64,000 nt of DNA from Mycocentrospora acerina (taxonomy: Eukaryota > Ascomycota > Dothideomycetes > Pleosporales): the NCBI GenBank assembly GCA_022701365.1, contig JAKUHH010000041.1, positions 744,001 through 808,000 on the forward strand, given 5' to 3'. Shown here piece by piece: positions 25,001 to 37,907 of the stretch (its first letter is position 1; the number at the start of each line of letters is the position of its first letter). The notes beneath the pieces were generated by a model. It was not told where the DNA came from, made no database searches, and worked only from the letters and a program-made list of their open reading frames with translations. A program made the position numbers and the translations under genes.

Positions 25001-27605
25001 AAGGTGATGCAATAAGTGAATGCACACCCCTGTTGACATGAGGCTGCACACATGGAAGCAATACGCCTCGGAAGCCGTCCTGTCAGAGTGTCTTGAACCG
25101 GTCCACGGAGGCGTGTTCACTCGCTCGGGTCATGTGGCGGTGAACCGCGAACAAAGCCTCAGCATGCAATGGTGTGTTGCACGTCATTGAAGCTGCTCGC
25201 AAGGTCACGGCAAAGCTGCAATCGATTTGGCCAAGGTAGATTGTTGTCATGAACTTGACTTGAGATGAAGAGGAGCAGAAAGCCATAGAATAAACAGACG
25301 AAGGAATAAGGCGTAGCGGAGGGGGGGCTTGGCGATGTGGCACCAAGATGGTGGGATGTGCTGCGCGCCAAGTAATGTTGTATGCTCAAGAGTGTTGGTG
25401 TTGCGGGGCATCGGACTCGAGGTGTGCAGGGATGCGATTGCTCCATCGCACAAGTCACGGAACAGGAAAGTGGGGGAGTTTGAGTTATCTGATCATGGTG
25501 CCTTGTCCCGGCAGAGGGAGGGCAACGCAGACAACGGGCATGCAATGTGCTGTCAAGAGTGCAGTGCGCAGCGTGCAACATGACACGCCGACGCTTTGAT
25601 GCGAGTGGCGTGCCATCTCGCAGCACGCTGGTTGATGTCGAATGGGTGTTGCAAGACCCATGTTGGGCAACCTGGTCCGTGCCAGGGCCCAGCAAAAGCA
25701 ACACATTGTGTGGGCCCGGTTGACGGACGAGGCATCGTGAGCATCCGGCGCTACGGTGGTGTTTGACATCAAGTCTTGTGTGACCTTTTGTTCGTATCAG
25801 GTCGCAGGCCCCGCGATAGGCGCACCATGTGCAGACTGTCAGATGAGGACCAGGGACACGCGCCGCAAGATGCTCGCCAGGGTCAGGGTCCAAGATTGGG
25901 CTTCACAAGACGCGGTTGCACGCCCAGCACTTGTCCTGTGGCACGATTCACGGTTCGTGTGACATGCATGGGGAGCGATTCAGGCCTGCCATGTCTACAC
26001 ACAGAGGCGGCCAGGGGCACAGCGCAAAGAGAGACGAGTCCTGCGGCATTGCGGTGAGGTGCAAAGAAAAGGCACGCCGGATGCAGCCAGGATGCGAGCT
26101 GCCCTCGTCTGAAGTTGGCCCGAGTGACTGACCTGGAGTCTGATGCCGGACTAGCGTGGATGCGAGTCGTGCCCGGGCAAGCCGCAACCCTCGCCTCGCA
26201 GGGAGAAGGAGAAGCAGGGCCCACGGTCGCGTCGTGTGCATCACGACTTTGTCCGCCGTGGGAGCGCCGTCTTGATGCCGTGTGCCAGTGCCAGTGCGAG
26301 TGCCAGTACCAGTACCAGTGCCAACGCCAGTGCGAGTGCCCGTGCCAGTGCCCGTGCCAGTGCCCGTCTCGTTGCAAGCCTGGACGACTCGCACCCGCCG
26401 CACACAACGGCAGCCAACGCAGGGCCGTCGCAACCAAGCCACTCGGGACACGCCAGAGCGATCATCGTCGTCGACGGCCGACACGACGCTCTGGCACATG
26501 TATGGTCGTCGCCGTGCGAGATCCAGGTGCAGGGGGCAGGCCTGGAGGCTGGCGCAGATAGCCTCTGTCTGGCCAATGGCGTGCCGCAGGGGTTTCATTG
26601 GGTGGGGTCGACGGCCAACCCTCGATGCCTTTGTGATCCTCGTGCTTGGGCTGCTGTCTCATCGCGCAGTCGCTTGATCGCTCTCACCGCGACACCGTCG
26701 ACCACGGCGGCCTCTGCTCTGTGCCTTCTCTGCCCCAAGAGCGTCGAGCGTCGAGCGTCGAGCGAGCACCGGGAAAGCGCCGGTTGGGTTGTGCTCGTCG
26801 TGCTGCTGCAGCCCCTCCAGATTGTTGCCCTCCCAAACACGGCAGCCCGCCTGCTCGGAAAAGGCATCTAATTTCTCGAGATACTGCCTCCCCACCAAGC
26901 GCAGCGCCTTCCTCCTGCTCCCAGAGACGGCGCCCCCCTGCGCTTGTGCACGCTGCTTGTCTTTCATTTTTCTGCCTGCACCCCCCAGCGTGTCCGTGTC
27001 CGGTGGCCTTTTTTTCCCGGCCAGTGTCTCTGCCCCGGGCTGCTGTGGGCGCTCTGCTGCATATCGCATATCACAGCTGCGCTTCTCTTTGGCCCACGCC
27101 TGAACCACGCTCGAACCACGCCGCTTGGCTGGCTGCTCCTGTGCGACTGTCCGCCGCAAGTGGGCTCCGTTCCCTGTGCCGCCGCTGCATATTATTCACC
27201 CTGCCCGCCAGCCTCTGCTGGTCTCCTAGGTCCTTTGCCCAGGGCACTCAGAAGGAATCTCCTTCGGTATGTCGAGCCCCCTTCAGTCTACCGTCTCTTG
27301 TCTCTCGTCTCTCGTCTCTCGTCTCTCACCTCTCACCTCCTGTCGTCCCAGCACTGCACGCAAGACCAATGCGCCTCTCCATGCCGACTCACCTCGCTGC
27401 TGTTCTCTACTCCCAATGCTGACTGTCCCAGTACCCAGGCGGTCGCGTCTAACGGCGTAGCCAAGGCAGGTACTCTGCAAACGCCCCGCGACACCACCAC
27501 GCCCACTACACTGCCGCTCCTCTCACCCTGGCCGCCATTTGACGTCTCTTCGTCCAAAATATCTGCGCATTCCTACATGCAGTCGTCGCCTGCTAGTCAT
27601 AAATC
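22025..27605. other. 5.6-kb stretch without a recognisable gene
   Basis: From 22,025 to about 25,000 the sequence is AT-leaning with only short ORFs of no recognisable type. It does not show the dense TpA and stop pattern of the RIP block at the right end. From 25,000 to 27,600 it becomes GC-richer, with a hexamer repeat at 26.3 kb and pyrimidine-rich (GTCTCTC)n-like sequence at about 27,293-27,340. The right end is presumably promoter and leader of the leucine-rich-repeat gene. No tRNA or rRNA pattern was seen. Confidence 0.5.
26278..26372 (+). repeat. Degenerate (GTGCCA)n hexamer array
   Basis: About 15 units of GTGCCA with GTGCGA, GTACCA and GTGCCC variants. ORFs in several frames over it are simple dipeptide runs, not genes. 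Confidence 0.9.
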
Positions 27606-30156
27606 ATGGATACAGAGGATGGCCAAATCTTCACAAGAGTGCGAGACACGACGGCTTGGTGCGTGGATAAACACTGACGCCCCACAGAACCTGGCATATT
27701 TCGTACGCACCCATGAAAAAGCGCTTGCAAATGCCCTCCAGCTGCAGCGCCAGGCGCCCAGAAACGGGCAGGGCGCCGTGACCTCGCCCACCTTGCCCAT
27801 GGGCCCCGCTAGTCCCCCTACATCTTCGTCTTCGAGCGTATGGGCAGCAGCTCTGTCTTTACCCTCCCTCACATTTACCTCGCAAACCATCAAGCCTGCA
27901 AAACTGACACTGACCCCCCACCACCTGTTTTATATTCTCTCACGCTTCGAGGACCTAGGCATACCTGTGGGCCCAATGAACGTGCGATTGGAGAACATAC
28001 ACACTGATGCTTCGCCGACTAACTACGTGTCTTTTCTCGGTAATGCCCAGCGAGGCAAGGCCAAGAATTCTGACCGCGACTCTGTCCACTCTGTCTCCAG
28101 TGTTCGCAGTGTTATGTCAGGAATGTCCTCACTTTGGTCCTCTCTTCGTCTAGGATCGAATAGTGCAGCCAAGGCAGAGAGGCAGAAAGCTCAGCTCCAG
28201 GAAGATTTGAGGTACCTCTACTCTGCATTCACAAAGATTCCATGCTTGAGACTTGCCCCAGATCACAAAGCCCGTCTCATATCAGGGTATGAGGAATTCC
28301 CTTTCGACAGCGCTGTGCCTTTATTCGCATTCAAGAATGTCACTGCACTTGAGATATACGATGTAGACTTCCGCCAGTTTTACGGCTGGGACCGGTTGGC
28401 TGAGAACCTGCGCAGTCTTACTGTCAAGCGGGCTGGTGTTGATGACCCTGCTGATCTTCTCATCAATATCGTTCTCGATGACATGGATAAGCGACGCAGG
28501 CGCTCTGCTAAAGCTCCTGCTTCACCATCAGTGCCACTACCTACGACGAGCCCGTCCACAAAGCATGCACAGCTAGCTCGGTCCGATTCTCCGCCGTCCT
28601 CTCCCACCGCGCCTAGCAAGCAGGGATCGAGTCCAAGAAGTGCTGCTGCAGCAGCACGAGAAAATTCTTCCAAGATGTCTGCTGCTCAACGACAACGTAG
28701 CACATCTCCCTCTCGGCCCTCAAGCTCGCGCCATGGTTCAGCGCACAACCACGGCAGAAGTAACGCACCAAACATTCGACGCTCGTCAGGAAGCTCAGCT
28801 TCTAGTGTGCGCTCTACAACACCAAGGGGTAGCTCCTCCAACCTTCTGTCGTTGGGCTGGTTTCCCTCAACCAAGTGGCGATTTTTGAGGCATTTAAGCC
28901 TGGCTGACAATGCTCTTACAAACATATCAGTCTCAAGTCTTGCTCCTCTGGCAAATACTCTTCAGTCTCTCGACCTCTCTGCTAATCTCTTCACTGAGAT
29001 TCCTGACAGTCTGGCGACGTTGACCTGTCTGCGCGCACTCAACCTCTCCAACTGCATGATTGATGGCTTGCAGTCTCTTGGGCGGAACCCCCTACCAGCT
29101 ATCACGACTCTTAATCTTCGATCTAACCGGTTGACATTGTTAGCTGGAGTTGAACGACTTCTTTCCCTAGAGCGTGTAGACTTCAGGGACAATAAGTTGA
29201 CAGACCCTACAGAGGTTGCCCGACTTACTGGACTGCCTGATATATCTGAAATCTACGTGCATCGGAATCCGTTCTGCAAGACACATACGGGTTACCGGGT
29301 GACTGTATTCAACCTCTTCCGTAAAACGCCTGGTTATACCGAGGACATTATCATTGATTCTAGCGGACCTAGTAACGCCGAGAAGAGATTGCTTGTCGAT
29401 CGCGCACCTGAACCGCTGGGTGTACCCATTGTCAAACCGCCTGCCGAGGACGATACACCGCCGTCTTCCTATGTCCCCCCCAAAGTTGTCAAAGCCATCG
29501 ATATTCCTATTGATGGGCCAGACGCTCTTGATGCTCTCAAACGCACAGGCTCGCTTCAGCGTACAAAGAGTTCGCGGAGCGCACATGGATCACAGAGGAA
29601 AAAGAAGGGACCTAAGAGGAGGATTGTCGAACTATCACAGGCGGAGATGATGCAACAGCCACCCGAAGGCAGTTTCACCAGCCTTGCCTACGATGACATG
29701 CCAACAGGCTTGGCCCCTAAGATAATCAAGCCTGCTAATGACGTCTATATGAACGACACACCTCATCTTGAGCTGTCCCATGTTGGACAAGTTTCGGGAG
29801 ATTCTATGAAGGCATCTCAAGACGAACGTATTGATACGGCAATGACTCATGCTAGCCATCAGCAGCTGCCGCCTATTGACACGACGACCAAGAATAGCTC
29901 CCTTCAGTCACAGTCACAGTCACAGTTGCAACAGCCTGAGTTTGATGCTAGCGAAGACTTATACAAGAAGAAGATTGAGGCCTTGCGGCAGGACTTTGGC
30001 AATACCTGGCTAAGTGCTCTTGGAGATGATAATTGGGATTCAACGTCTGTGACTAGCTTCCCTTCCGATCGAGGATACAGCTCTCCAACCATGAGACCAA
30101 CCTTACCCCGGACACCCAGTCAGAGTATTGTTTCGGGTGGTCGCACGCTTGGTTGA
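27606..30156 (+). CDS. Large leucine-rich-repeat protein
   Basis: A protein of about 833 residues. Proposed exons are 27606-27638 and 27688-30156; the 49-nt intron has a GTGCGA donor and an ACTGAC branch point, and joins MDTEDGQIFTR to NLAYFVRTHEKALANALQ. The frame stays open upstream of the acceptor, so an unspliced start further 5' is possible. The N-terminal half has a conserved globular part (LFAFKNVTALEIYD, FYGWDRLAENLRSLTVKRAG) and Ser-rich linkers. LRRs run from about residue 415 to 540 (LSLADNALTNI, LDLSANLFTEIP, LNLSNCMI, LNLRSNRLTLL, VDFRDNKLTD), capped by IYVHRNPFCKTHTGYRV. The tail has basic and Gln/Ser stretches. The pattern recalls SDS22/nischarin-like LRR scaffolds; function is not known. 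Confidence 0.83.
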
Positions 30157-32190
30157 TGCTCTGATCAAACTTGATCCACCCTATTTTGCGATACCCCAAA
30201 AGATTTGTTTTCGTTATCTTCTTCCATAAGCATTGACTTTGTTGGTCAGTGCATTTTTGCATTTCAGACGTGCTCTCTTTGTCCCTATCTAGTTCTTGTC
30301 TGCTGAAATTTTCGGCATGTTTTTCATAAGCTTTCTGCATGGCGTTGGATGGGTTAGTCGAGTTTTTTTTTGGAGCGTCAGAGGTGTTGCGCTCGTTGTA
30401 TCGATTACGGTCAGTCAATCTCGTCTCTCGTCACGGTCTTGTCGGCGGCATTTTGTCTATCCTCAAAAGGGGTGGCTTCGCTTGATATGCATTTCTCGCG
30501 TCATGGCTTACACTTTATGACCTTTGTTCCTGTATCATATTCAGATGCGGGCGTTTTCGGGCATCACGGTTTTGTTGTTTCCTACTTTTCTGGTACACGA
30601 ATACACGGTCGTGTCCGTCATCGTTTACAACAATGTCCAGAGCGATGAAGATGTGGCGTTGTTTGATCGATTATTGCATAATGAGGAGGGTGTTGCGTTA
30701 GGGTGGCAATCTTGATTTCGGTAGATGTTTGCACCAATGCAATGGAATATATACTTTTGAAAGATGCGAGTGTAGTTTGTGGATTGTGACGTATATGTCT
30801 TGTTTTGATGGACAATGCAAAATGTATGAGAGTATTGGTTTGGTTCACTACCTTGTGGAAGTCGATTGTTTGCAATGCATTGGATCATACCTGGGTAAGG
30901 CGAACTAGGGGTGAGGCCTTTGACGTGTCTCACCATGTCTTTGAGCAAGCGACGAATTGGGGTGCTTTCTAGGCGCACATCTGAGGCTGATCGTCTTGCC
31001 GTGTTGCACCGCTCCTATTACACCTCCGTGAGATGCCTTCAAGGTGTCATAATGGTAGTTGATGGTGTGCTGACACGGTGTGTTTACTTGAAAAGATCAC
31101 CTGTGTTGCGCTTTCCGTAGGGAGCATGCAAGCAGGGAGTACATGGACAGGATGGTAAAGCAGCTGACTGCTGACCTGCTGTCTTGCAGGCTGATGCTGA
31201 GCAATATTGCGAGGGAACGGGACTTTGTGATGAGTGTGAGCGTACGGCGCACCAGGATGAAAGTGGGCTTGCTAGCGCAAGAGCAGCTTGACAGGCGTCG
31301 AGGACTTGTCTTCTAATCACAAACCGCAATATTTTGCTGCATCTGTTCCCCGAGTCCTCACTCTGACACTGCAAAGGTTGCGTGAGCTTCTCCTGTGCAT
31401 TTCCCCTCGCCGTCGGCCGCGCGTCTAAGTTAGGCCTAGTAGCTCCTACCGTATTTTGCCAAGGCGTACGAAACTGAACGATTCTCCTCAGGCTTGCTTG
31501 AGACACTCTGCCACTCGCAACCACCTGCCCACGCCTCTCGAGTAATCGCACTTTCACGCTCAACTCTGCCCTGCAGCATCGAGTAGTCTCACTGTTGACC
31601 CCGCCTCTCCCGTCGCGAGCCTCGTCCGCTGCCCCAGCCCAGGCGGTGAAGTCACCCAGCATCCCACTCGACAGGCTCCGGCCACAACAACGCCTCAGCG
31701 CCCCGCTCTCCTCGCGCAACCAACTGCCCACCGCGCAGCCCGCACAGGTACACTGCTTCTGACGTGCCTTATTGACGCAAGCACTCCGCAGTCGCTTCTG
31801 CCATCGCGAGATCCCAGTACTGCCGCCAGGCGTCTCTGAGGGGCTTCGAGCCATTCTCCACACAGCGACCACCGCCGACGATCTGCGACCCGTTTAGGCC
31901 GACTCGTCTGATACAGAGGTATGTCCCTACTGCTTGTCGCGACATTTGCTATGCGCTTGCTTTGCCGCAGCCGCTGTGCACAGCACATGATGTCGATGCC
32001 ATGGCAGCCGCTGCGTCGCTACACTGCCGCCCAGCATCGTCAGAATGGACTCTACTAACAATCTATGCACAGGGCACGGAATTTACTGTCCGACGCGCTT
32101 TCTCTCTCCGCCTCGTCCGCGCGAGGTTCTTCCTTGCTCCCCTCCCCCTCCCCAGACACCTGACTCCGCAGCCAGTAGCAAGTCACAGCT
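30157..32190. other. Intergenic region LRR gene to PP1
   Basis: 2.0 kb without a supportable gene. The last ~900 bp are C/T-rich. A GTATGT near 31,920 and a CCGCAG near 31,969 could bound a 5' UTR intron of the PP1 gene, but this is only a guess. Short ORFs on both strands look like chance. Confidence 0.5.
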
Positions 32191-33424
32191 ATGGCGGAAA
32201 ACGAGGTCGATCTGGACTCTATCATAGACAGGCTTCTTGAAGTCCGAGGCAGCAGGCCTGGTAAGCAGGTTCAACTGTTGGAAACTGAGATCCGCTTCCT
32301 GTGCACCAAGGCACGCGAGATTTTCATCTCCCAGCCCATCCTCCTCGAACTCGAGGCACCGATTAAGGTTAGTCAAAGCCTTCAAGATTTCTAGGCCCTC
32401 AAAAGGTAGCTATGAAAAAACATACTGAATTATCCAGATCTGTGGAGATATTCACGGCCAGTACTACGACCTGCTACGGCTATTCGAGTACGGAGGCTTC
32501 CCCCCAGAGGCCAACTACCTCTTCCTTGGCGACTACGTCGACCGTGGCAAGCAGTCTCTTGAGACCATCTGCCTACTGCTCGCGTATAAGATCAAGTACC
32601 CTGAGAACTTTTTCGTTCTCCGTGGTAACCACGAGTGTGCCTCTATCAACCGCATCTACGGATTCTATGACGAGTGCAAGCGAAGATACAATATCAAGCT
32701 ATGGAAGACGTTTACCGACTGCTTCAACTGCCTACCCATTGCTGCCATCATTGACGAAAAGATTTTCACCATGCATGGTGGTCTCAGCCCTGACCTTAAC
32801 TCCATGGAGCAGATCAGGCGTGTGATGCGACCAACTGATGTGAGTAGCTAGTTTGAAGTCAAATCCCTACCATCCACTTGGCACAATTGCTCTAGCGCAG
32901 AAGCTAATAAAACAGATTCCGGACTGCGGACTCCTCTGCGATCTTCTCTGGTCTGATCCCGACAAGGATATTACCGGATGGAGTGAGAACGACAGAGGTG
33001 TGAGCTTCACGTTCGGTCCAGATGTGGTATCGCGTTTCCTGCAGAAGCATGACATGGACCTTATCTGTCGTGCTCATCAGGTCGTCGAGGATGGCTACGA
33101 GTTCTTCTCAAAGCGTCAACTCGTCACACTCTTCAGTGCGCCAAACTACTGCGGCGAATTTGATAATGCTGGTGCAATGATGAGCGTCGACGAGAGCCTG
33201 CTCTGCTCTTTCCAGGTATGTCGAGTCGATCCTTCAGCACTACACGCACGCTAACAGCCTGTTTTACAGATTCTGAAACCTGCCGAGAAAAAACAAAAGT
33301 ACGTCCCCAATCTTGGCGGCAGCAGACCTGGGTCTTCTCGCAGCAAGAAACCCTAGAAGTAGTCACCATTATATTCTTTCAGAATCCTTACGAACTTCCG
33401 TGCAGCAGGTTTGGGCGACGATAG
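32191..33424 (+). CDS. GLC7: Serine/threonine protein phosphatase PP1 catalytic subunit
   Basis: The PP1 catalytic subunit acts in mitosis, glycogen metabolism and much else through targeting subunits. Exons are 32191-32367, 32438-32839, 32916-33215, 33270-33298 and 33409-33424, giving 307 residues. All signature motifs are present: GDIHGQYYDLLRLFEYGG, GDYVDRGKQSLETI, RGNHECASINRIYGFYDECK, LSPDLNSM, LICRAHQVVEDGYEFF and FSAPNYCGEFDNAGA. The last exon is only 16 nt and ends the protein KKQKFGRR, which I recall from other filamentous fungi. If the last intron (GTACGT..CAG) is not removed, the frame instead continues to a stop at 33,354-33,356 with a longer basic tail ending SSRSKKP. Both ends keep the phosphatase core intact. 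Confidence 0.97.
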
Positions 33425-35586
33425 ACAATGGCGTATTGCCATGCCCTCCCCGAGTCCCGACACCGAATCAGCTTTGCGAATCCGACCCACGATATCGTTT
33501 CCCGCCCTCTTGTCCGCCCAGATACTATTCGACATTTGTACACCACCACCCTTCCCTAGTCTTTTCTACCAAGTACTGTTGCGCGAATGTGACAGCTCCG
33601 ACGGCTACGCTCATTTCCTGGCGTCTCTTATGGCGCTTACAAGACGGTCTGCTGTGCTCGCCGGCGAACAAGATGCAGAGAGTTTCATGGTCGACAACAA
33701 GTGCCAGGGCTTCTTATCACGCAAGAAAACAAGGGAAGGGAGATTTAAATGACTAACGACTGAGATACGACTCATGGTTGTCGCTTGGTTGACAGTATTT
33801 GCACGAATTTTTAGACATGTCTGCTTTCGTCTGGGTGGGGCAGGGTAGGGTTTTGTTTGGGAGCTTTGCGGGTGGGCCTTTTCTGTGGGCTTGCAAGGCT
33901 GTTTTCGACTTTTGTTTCTCGCGGATGGCGTGTATTCCCATCCTATTTTCGGAGGAGACGGCTCGGGTCTCAGTTGGTAATGTCAGTCATTTCTTTAGTT
34001 TGTTGCGTTCAACGAGCACTACTTTTGGGGACCGGGGTGTCGATGTAAGCTTATAGGAAAGTCTTTTCCCCGAGCGGAGTGAGTGTCGTTTTGGTACTTC
34101 GTCTCTCCTTCAACTAGCTTACCTTGCACGGGTGAAAACATGAACATGAAAATCCTTTTTCTTTTGCCAATGCATGGATGCTGGCTGAGTGTTTGAACTT
34201 GGCGTGTCTTGATGCGGTCTGTCTCTGCAGTGAGGTGTGTGCCCAGTGGCACATCACTTGTGGTAGCCCTGGTGAAGAATGATATTCAAACTAGGATGAT
34301 GTGAGGTGTGCAGGACCCCTGTAGTGTTATTTTTCTGATCACTAGGGTAACTTGTCGAGCCCGTGTTGTTTGTACGAGGGTGTGCATGAGTGAGATTATT
34401 TCCGTCGCTGTGGCGACTGCTGGCAACAACTCACTAGCAGCAGAGCACAATGATTTGGTACTACTATGTCACGGGATTTCCTTGCAAGTTGGGGGGCCAC
34501 ACTCTGGGGGTTGACTTTTGCAAACAAGAACGGCCGTGTACATGGATCGAGGCATCACAAGATATCGTGGCCAATTGACGACCGACTCATCCGATAGTAA
34601 TAGAGCGTGATGGACGGCTTACTTCTCAGCCGGTTGTTTCAAAGATGGCTGTGTGTGAGGGTTTGGAAAAAAACCAAAAAGTTGCACGGTATTTTTGCAA
34701 AAGGAACCAAGTGTGTGATGTCAACAGGAGAGCCGTCTGTCGTGTGAGGCTTGGCAGATGTGGTCAAGTCAATATTTGGACGCCAGTGGTGTGCCCAATA
34801 GTCGGGTTGGTTCGTTTCTTTTCTTTTCTTTTGCGAGACGTGACGGGGGCGGCAGCGATCATGTCTAGCTCCAGAGGAGGGATCCATGTGTGTGCTGTCA
34901 AGACGCAAGCGGGAGAGATAGCGAGCGAGCGAAAGAGGCGCAGCTCCGCCATGCATGCACGAACTAGGCAATGCAGCTTCCGTTTTGTGCGTGCTCCGGG
35001 CTCGTCGACGCGTCGAGATGTGGCGGTCCAGAGGGTGATCAAGGTCATGTGTTGAGGCTCAAGCATCGTGGCTCGGCCGCACGCTATCGATCAGGGCGCA
35101 AGCGCCCGGACACGGATGGGATGGATCTATCGGTTCCTGCCTCGTCAGGTATTCCCCGACGTGAGTCGTCCTCTTCCACCTCCCACGTCGCTCCTTTGTT
35201 GCCTCGCCTCTGCCGCCGTCGCAGACTTGTTGTTGTTGTGCCAGCCTGCCACCGGTTGCGCGTTCCCGCCGTGCGCTTGCCTTGCTTGTCTTGTCTCGCC
35301 TCGTCTCGTCTCGTCTTGCCCTGCCCTGCCCTGCCTCGCCTTGCCTTGCCTCGACTTTGTGGGCCGCGCCAATGCAGTCGTCGCGACAACTGTAGACGCC
35401 CAACAGCCCCAGCGTCCCCACGGTTCCCAGCGGTCACCCCCGTTGCTCCGACCGTCGCCACTCCTTTGTTGCCCGCCCCGGCGACGACGCTGCTCGTGCC
35501 GCCGCACCCTGCCATAGAATCTGGATCCCGTGTAATGTGCTTTGGCGTGCAGCAAGGAATTCCAGCCCAGCACCCCTAGCACGAGA
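33425..35586. other. Intergenic region PP1 to Sec2-like gene
   Basis: 2.2 kb without a supportable gene. At about 35,300-35,353 there is a run of CTCGT/CTTGC/CTGCC pentamers in a C/T-rich tract. Long ORFs on both strands at 34.6-35.6 kb are repetitive or arginine/cysteine-rich chance frames. Confidence 0.5.
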
Positions 35587-37907
35587 ATGGCCGAGTTCGC
35601 GTACGTCACCTCTCCAGACATCCAAGGCGCCACGCCTGGCGATGGCTTCCAACCGCCGCTTCCTGCCACCACAACACACGCCCATATATACACATTCACA
35701 CTTGCACACTTACACACACGCACTCTCACACACACACACATAGAGAGAGAGAGATATATATATACACATATATATATATACATATATTTACATGTTCACT
35801 TATGGAAAGCTGACGCGCACCCCCCCTGCAGATTTGTCCACCCCTCTTGGGTGCAGCACGGCAACGGCACCATGACTCCGTCTCGTCTACGCTCCTTGTC
35901 CCCATTGCCCATGAAGAAGGAAATTAGTCGGTCAATATCTGTGCCCCAGCTGCAACGAGCCGCCCAGACACAGTCGGAGAGCGACGGCATGAACACGATC
36001 CCCGACCCCCGCTCCGCCACACCCCAGCCCACAGTCTCGCGACGCGACTCGACAGACTCGCACCCCGATCTCAGCCAGGAAGTGGCCACGCTGAGCACCA
36101 AGCTCATCAATGCCATCAACCACCAGACCATGCTAGACGATTCGCTGCAGCAGACCAGACACGAGCTCGAGGCCGCGAGAGAGCAGTTGGCGAGGTTGGA
36201 GGCGCAGGTGAAGCAGCACGAGGAAAAGGTCGCAAAGGGTCTGTTGGTGGAGAATGTCGTTTACAACAAAATGGAGAGGCAACTCTCGAGTGAGCTGCAA
36301 GAGGAACGCCGGCGCAGGACTGAGGCAGAAAAGGCGAAGCGGAAGACGGACAGCGAGGTCGAGGCCTTGACTGCTGCCCTGTTTGAGGAGGCCAATGTGG
36401 TGAGTTGTCTGGACTGATTGGCATGAATGCTACTGACAGATTGCAGATGGTCGCTAGTGCACGCAAAGAAACTGAAGCCTCCGACAAACGTACTGAGCAG
36501 CTCAGGCAGCAACTCAGCGATGCTGGAGTGCTACAACATTCCCTTCAAGAGCAGCTTCAGGATCTCAAGAGTGTCATGGAAAAGATGAGTTCTCAAAGCG
36601 ATGACAACGAAAGTAACACACTCGGGACCACCACCGCACCTTCAACCCCCGGAGTGACAGCTGCGGACAAGATGAGCAAGCTGTTCGAGGCCATCAATCT
36701 TACCCCCCACACACCTGGCACCGATGAAATTACCCCTGACCACCCTCTGCATTTTTCACACCTTATCCACCCTGTGCTTCGATGTGACCTCGTAGCATTC
36801 AAGGAATTCCAGGACATGCTCAAGATCAATGCCCGCTCTTCTGCGCCTTCGAGTCGCGCGTCCAGTGGCAACTATGGCAGTCTCAGTGTGCTTGGCCTTG
36901 GGTCGCTGGCCAACGTATCAACCAGTTCTTTGCCATCCTCCATCAAGTCTCCCACAGTAGCTGGCAACAACTCTCCCCGCGAATCAGCAGGCGGAGCTGG
37001 AATGCCTAACCTCAAGGACGACAAATTCTACAAGCGTGCCATGATTGAGGATATCGAACCGACACTTCGTCTAGACATAGCTCCTGGCCTCTCTTGGATG
37101 GCCCGTCGCACCGTTCTCAGTAGTATTACGGCTGGATCACTCGTCGTAGAGCCCAACCCAGCGCCTTCCTCAAAGTGGCGCACCCCAGTTTTCCCCTGCT
37201 CACTCTGCGGGGAAACTAGGAAGGGAGATGAGTATGCGAGGAAATACCGATTCAAACCCGCTGACACGGAAGAATCGCAAAGATACCCGCTGTGTGACTG
37301 GTGTTTAGGCAGAGTCCGAGCGACGTGCGATTACATTGGATTTCTGCGAATGGTTGCAGCGGGCCATTGGCGGGCGGAAACAGAGGAAGAGAAGAAGACG
37401 GCGTGGGAAGAAAGCGTACGGCTCCGTGAACGTATGTTTTGGACACGAGTCGGTGGGGGCGTTGTCCCGGCCTTTGTCCCGCTCCGAGACAGTCCACGTA
37501 GTACTACGTTCACCGACAAGGAGGGTACAAGAAATAGCGAGGAAAGCCAACTCTCCAACTCATCCGGTTCGCAAATTGCCGCGGATGGCACGGTGGAAAT
37601 ATGTAAGAACGAGGATGATCCCTTTCAAACCAAGGATGGCGATAAGCCAAAACGCATATCCATAGGACATACCATGCTCTCCGCAGACATTGAGGATACT
37701 TCAACTCTAGACGGGGAGAAGCGCACCGAGCCACAGGCTGAGGCGCAATTACAGAGTGAAGTCCAGAAGTCTGTGCAGACGGGTACAACTGAGCAGGGGG
37801 CACAACTTGAGCCGCAGCGTCAGAGAAGTTTATCAAATCCGCCGCAGATGCCACCGAGGAAGAAGAGTGAGCGGCTCAGTTTGACGATCCCGGGGGCCTT
37901 TGAGTAA
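35587..37907 (+). CDS. Sec2-domain Rab GEF (Sec2/Rabin8-like)
   Basis: A guanine-nucleotide exchange factor for Sec4/Rab8-type GTPases on secretory vesicles. Inferred exons are 35587-35600, 35832-36399 and 36447-37907, giving 680 residues. A long coiled coil ends in the Sec2 hallmark LTAALFEEANVMVASARKE, which is reconstituted exactly across the second intron. The C-terminal part has FPCSLCGETR and a CDWCLGRVRATCDYIGFLRM segment resembling the conserved Rabin8 tail. The first exon is 14 nt, followed by a 231-nt intron (GTACGT..TGCAG) filled with CA and TA microsatellites. If this intron is wrong, translation could begin at ATG 35872 (MTPSRLRSLSPLP). A Ser/Thr/Gln-rich tail follows the cysteine motifs. 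Confidence 0.87.
35683..35790 (+). repeat. (CA)n, (GA)n and (TA)n microsatellites in Sec2-like intron 1
   Basis: Compound microsatellite: ACACAC-rich from about 35,683, a short GA run near 35,745, then TATATA/CATATA to about 35,790. The frame stays open through it, but the GTACGT..TGCAG bounds and the simple sequence favour an intron. Confidence 0.88.

Noticed and set aside
26236..26871. Overlapping long ORFs on both strands around 26.3 kb
   Set aside because: Dipeptide runs from the GTGCCA array and GC-rich sequence in several frames; no domain pattern in any.
26659..27159. 166-codon minus-strand ORF upstream of the LRR gene
   Set aside because: No recognisable motif, no ATG-anchored family match; GC-rich chance frame in a probable leader region.
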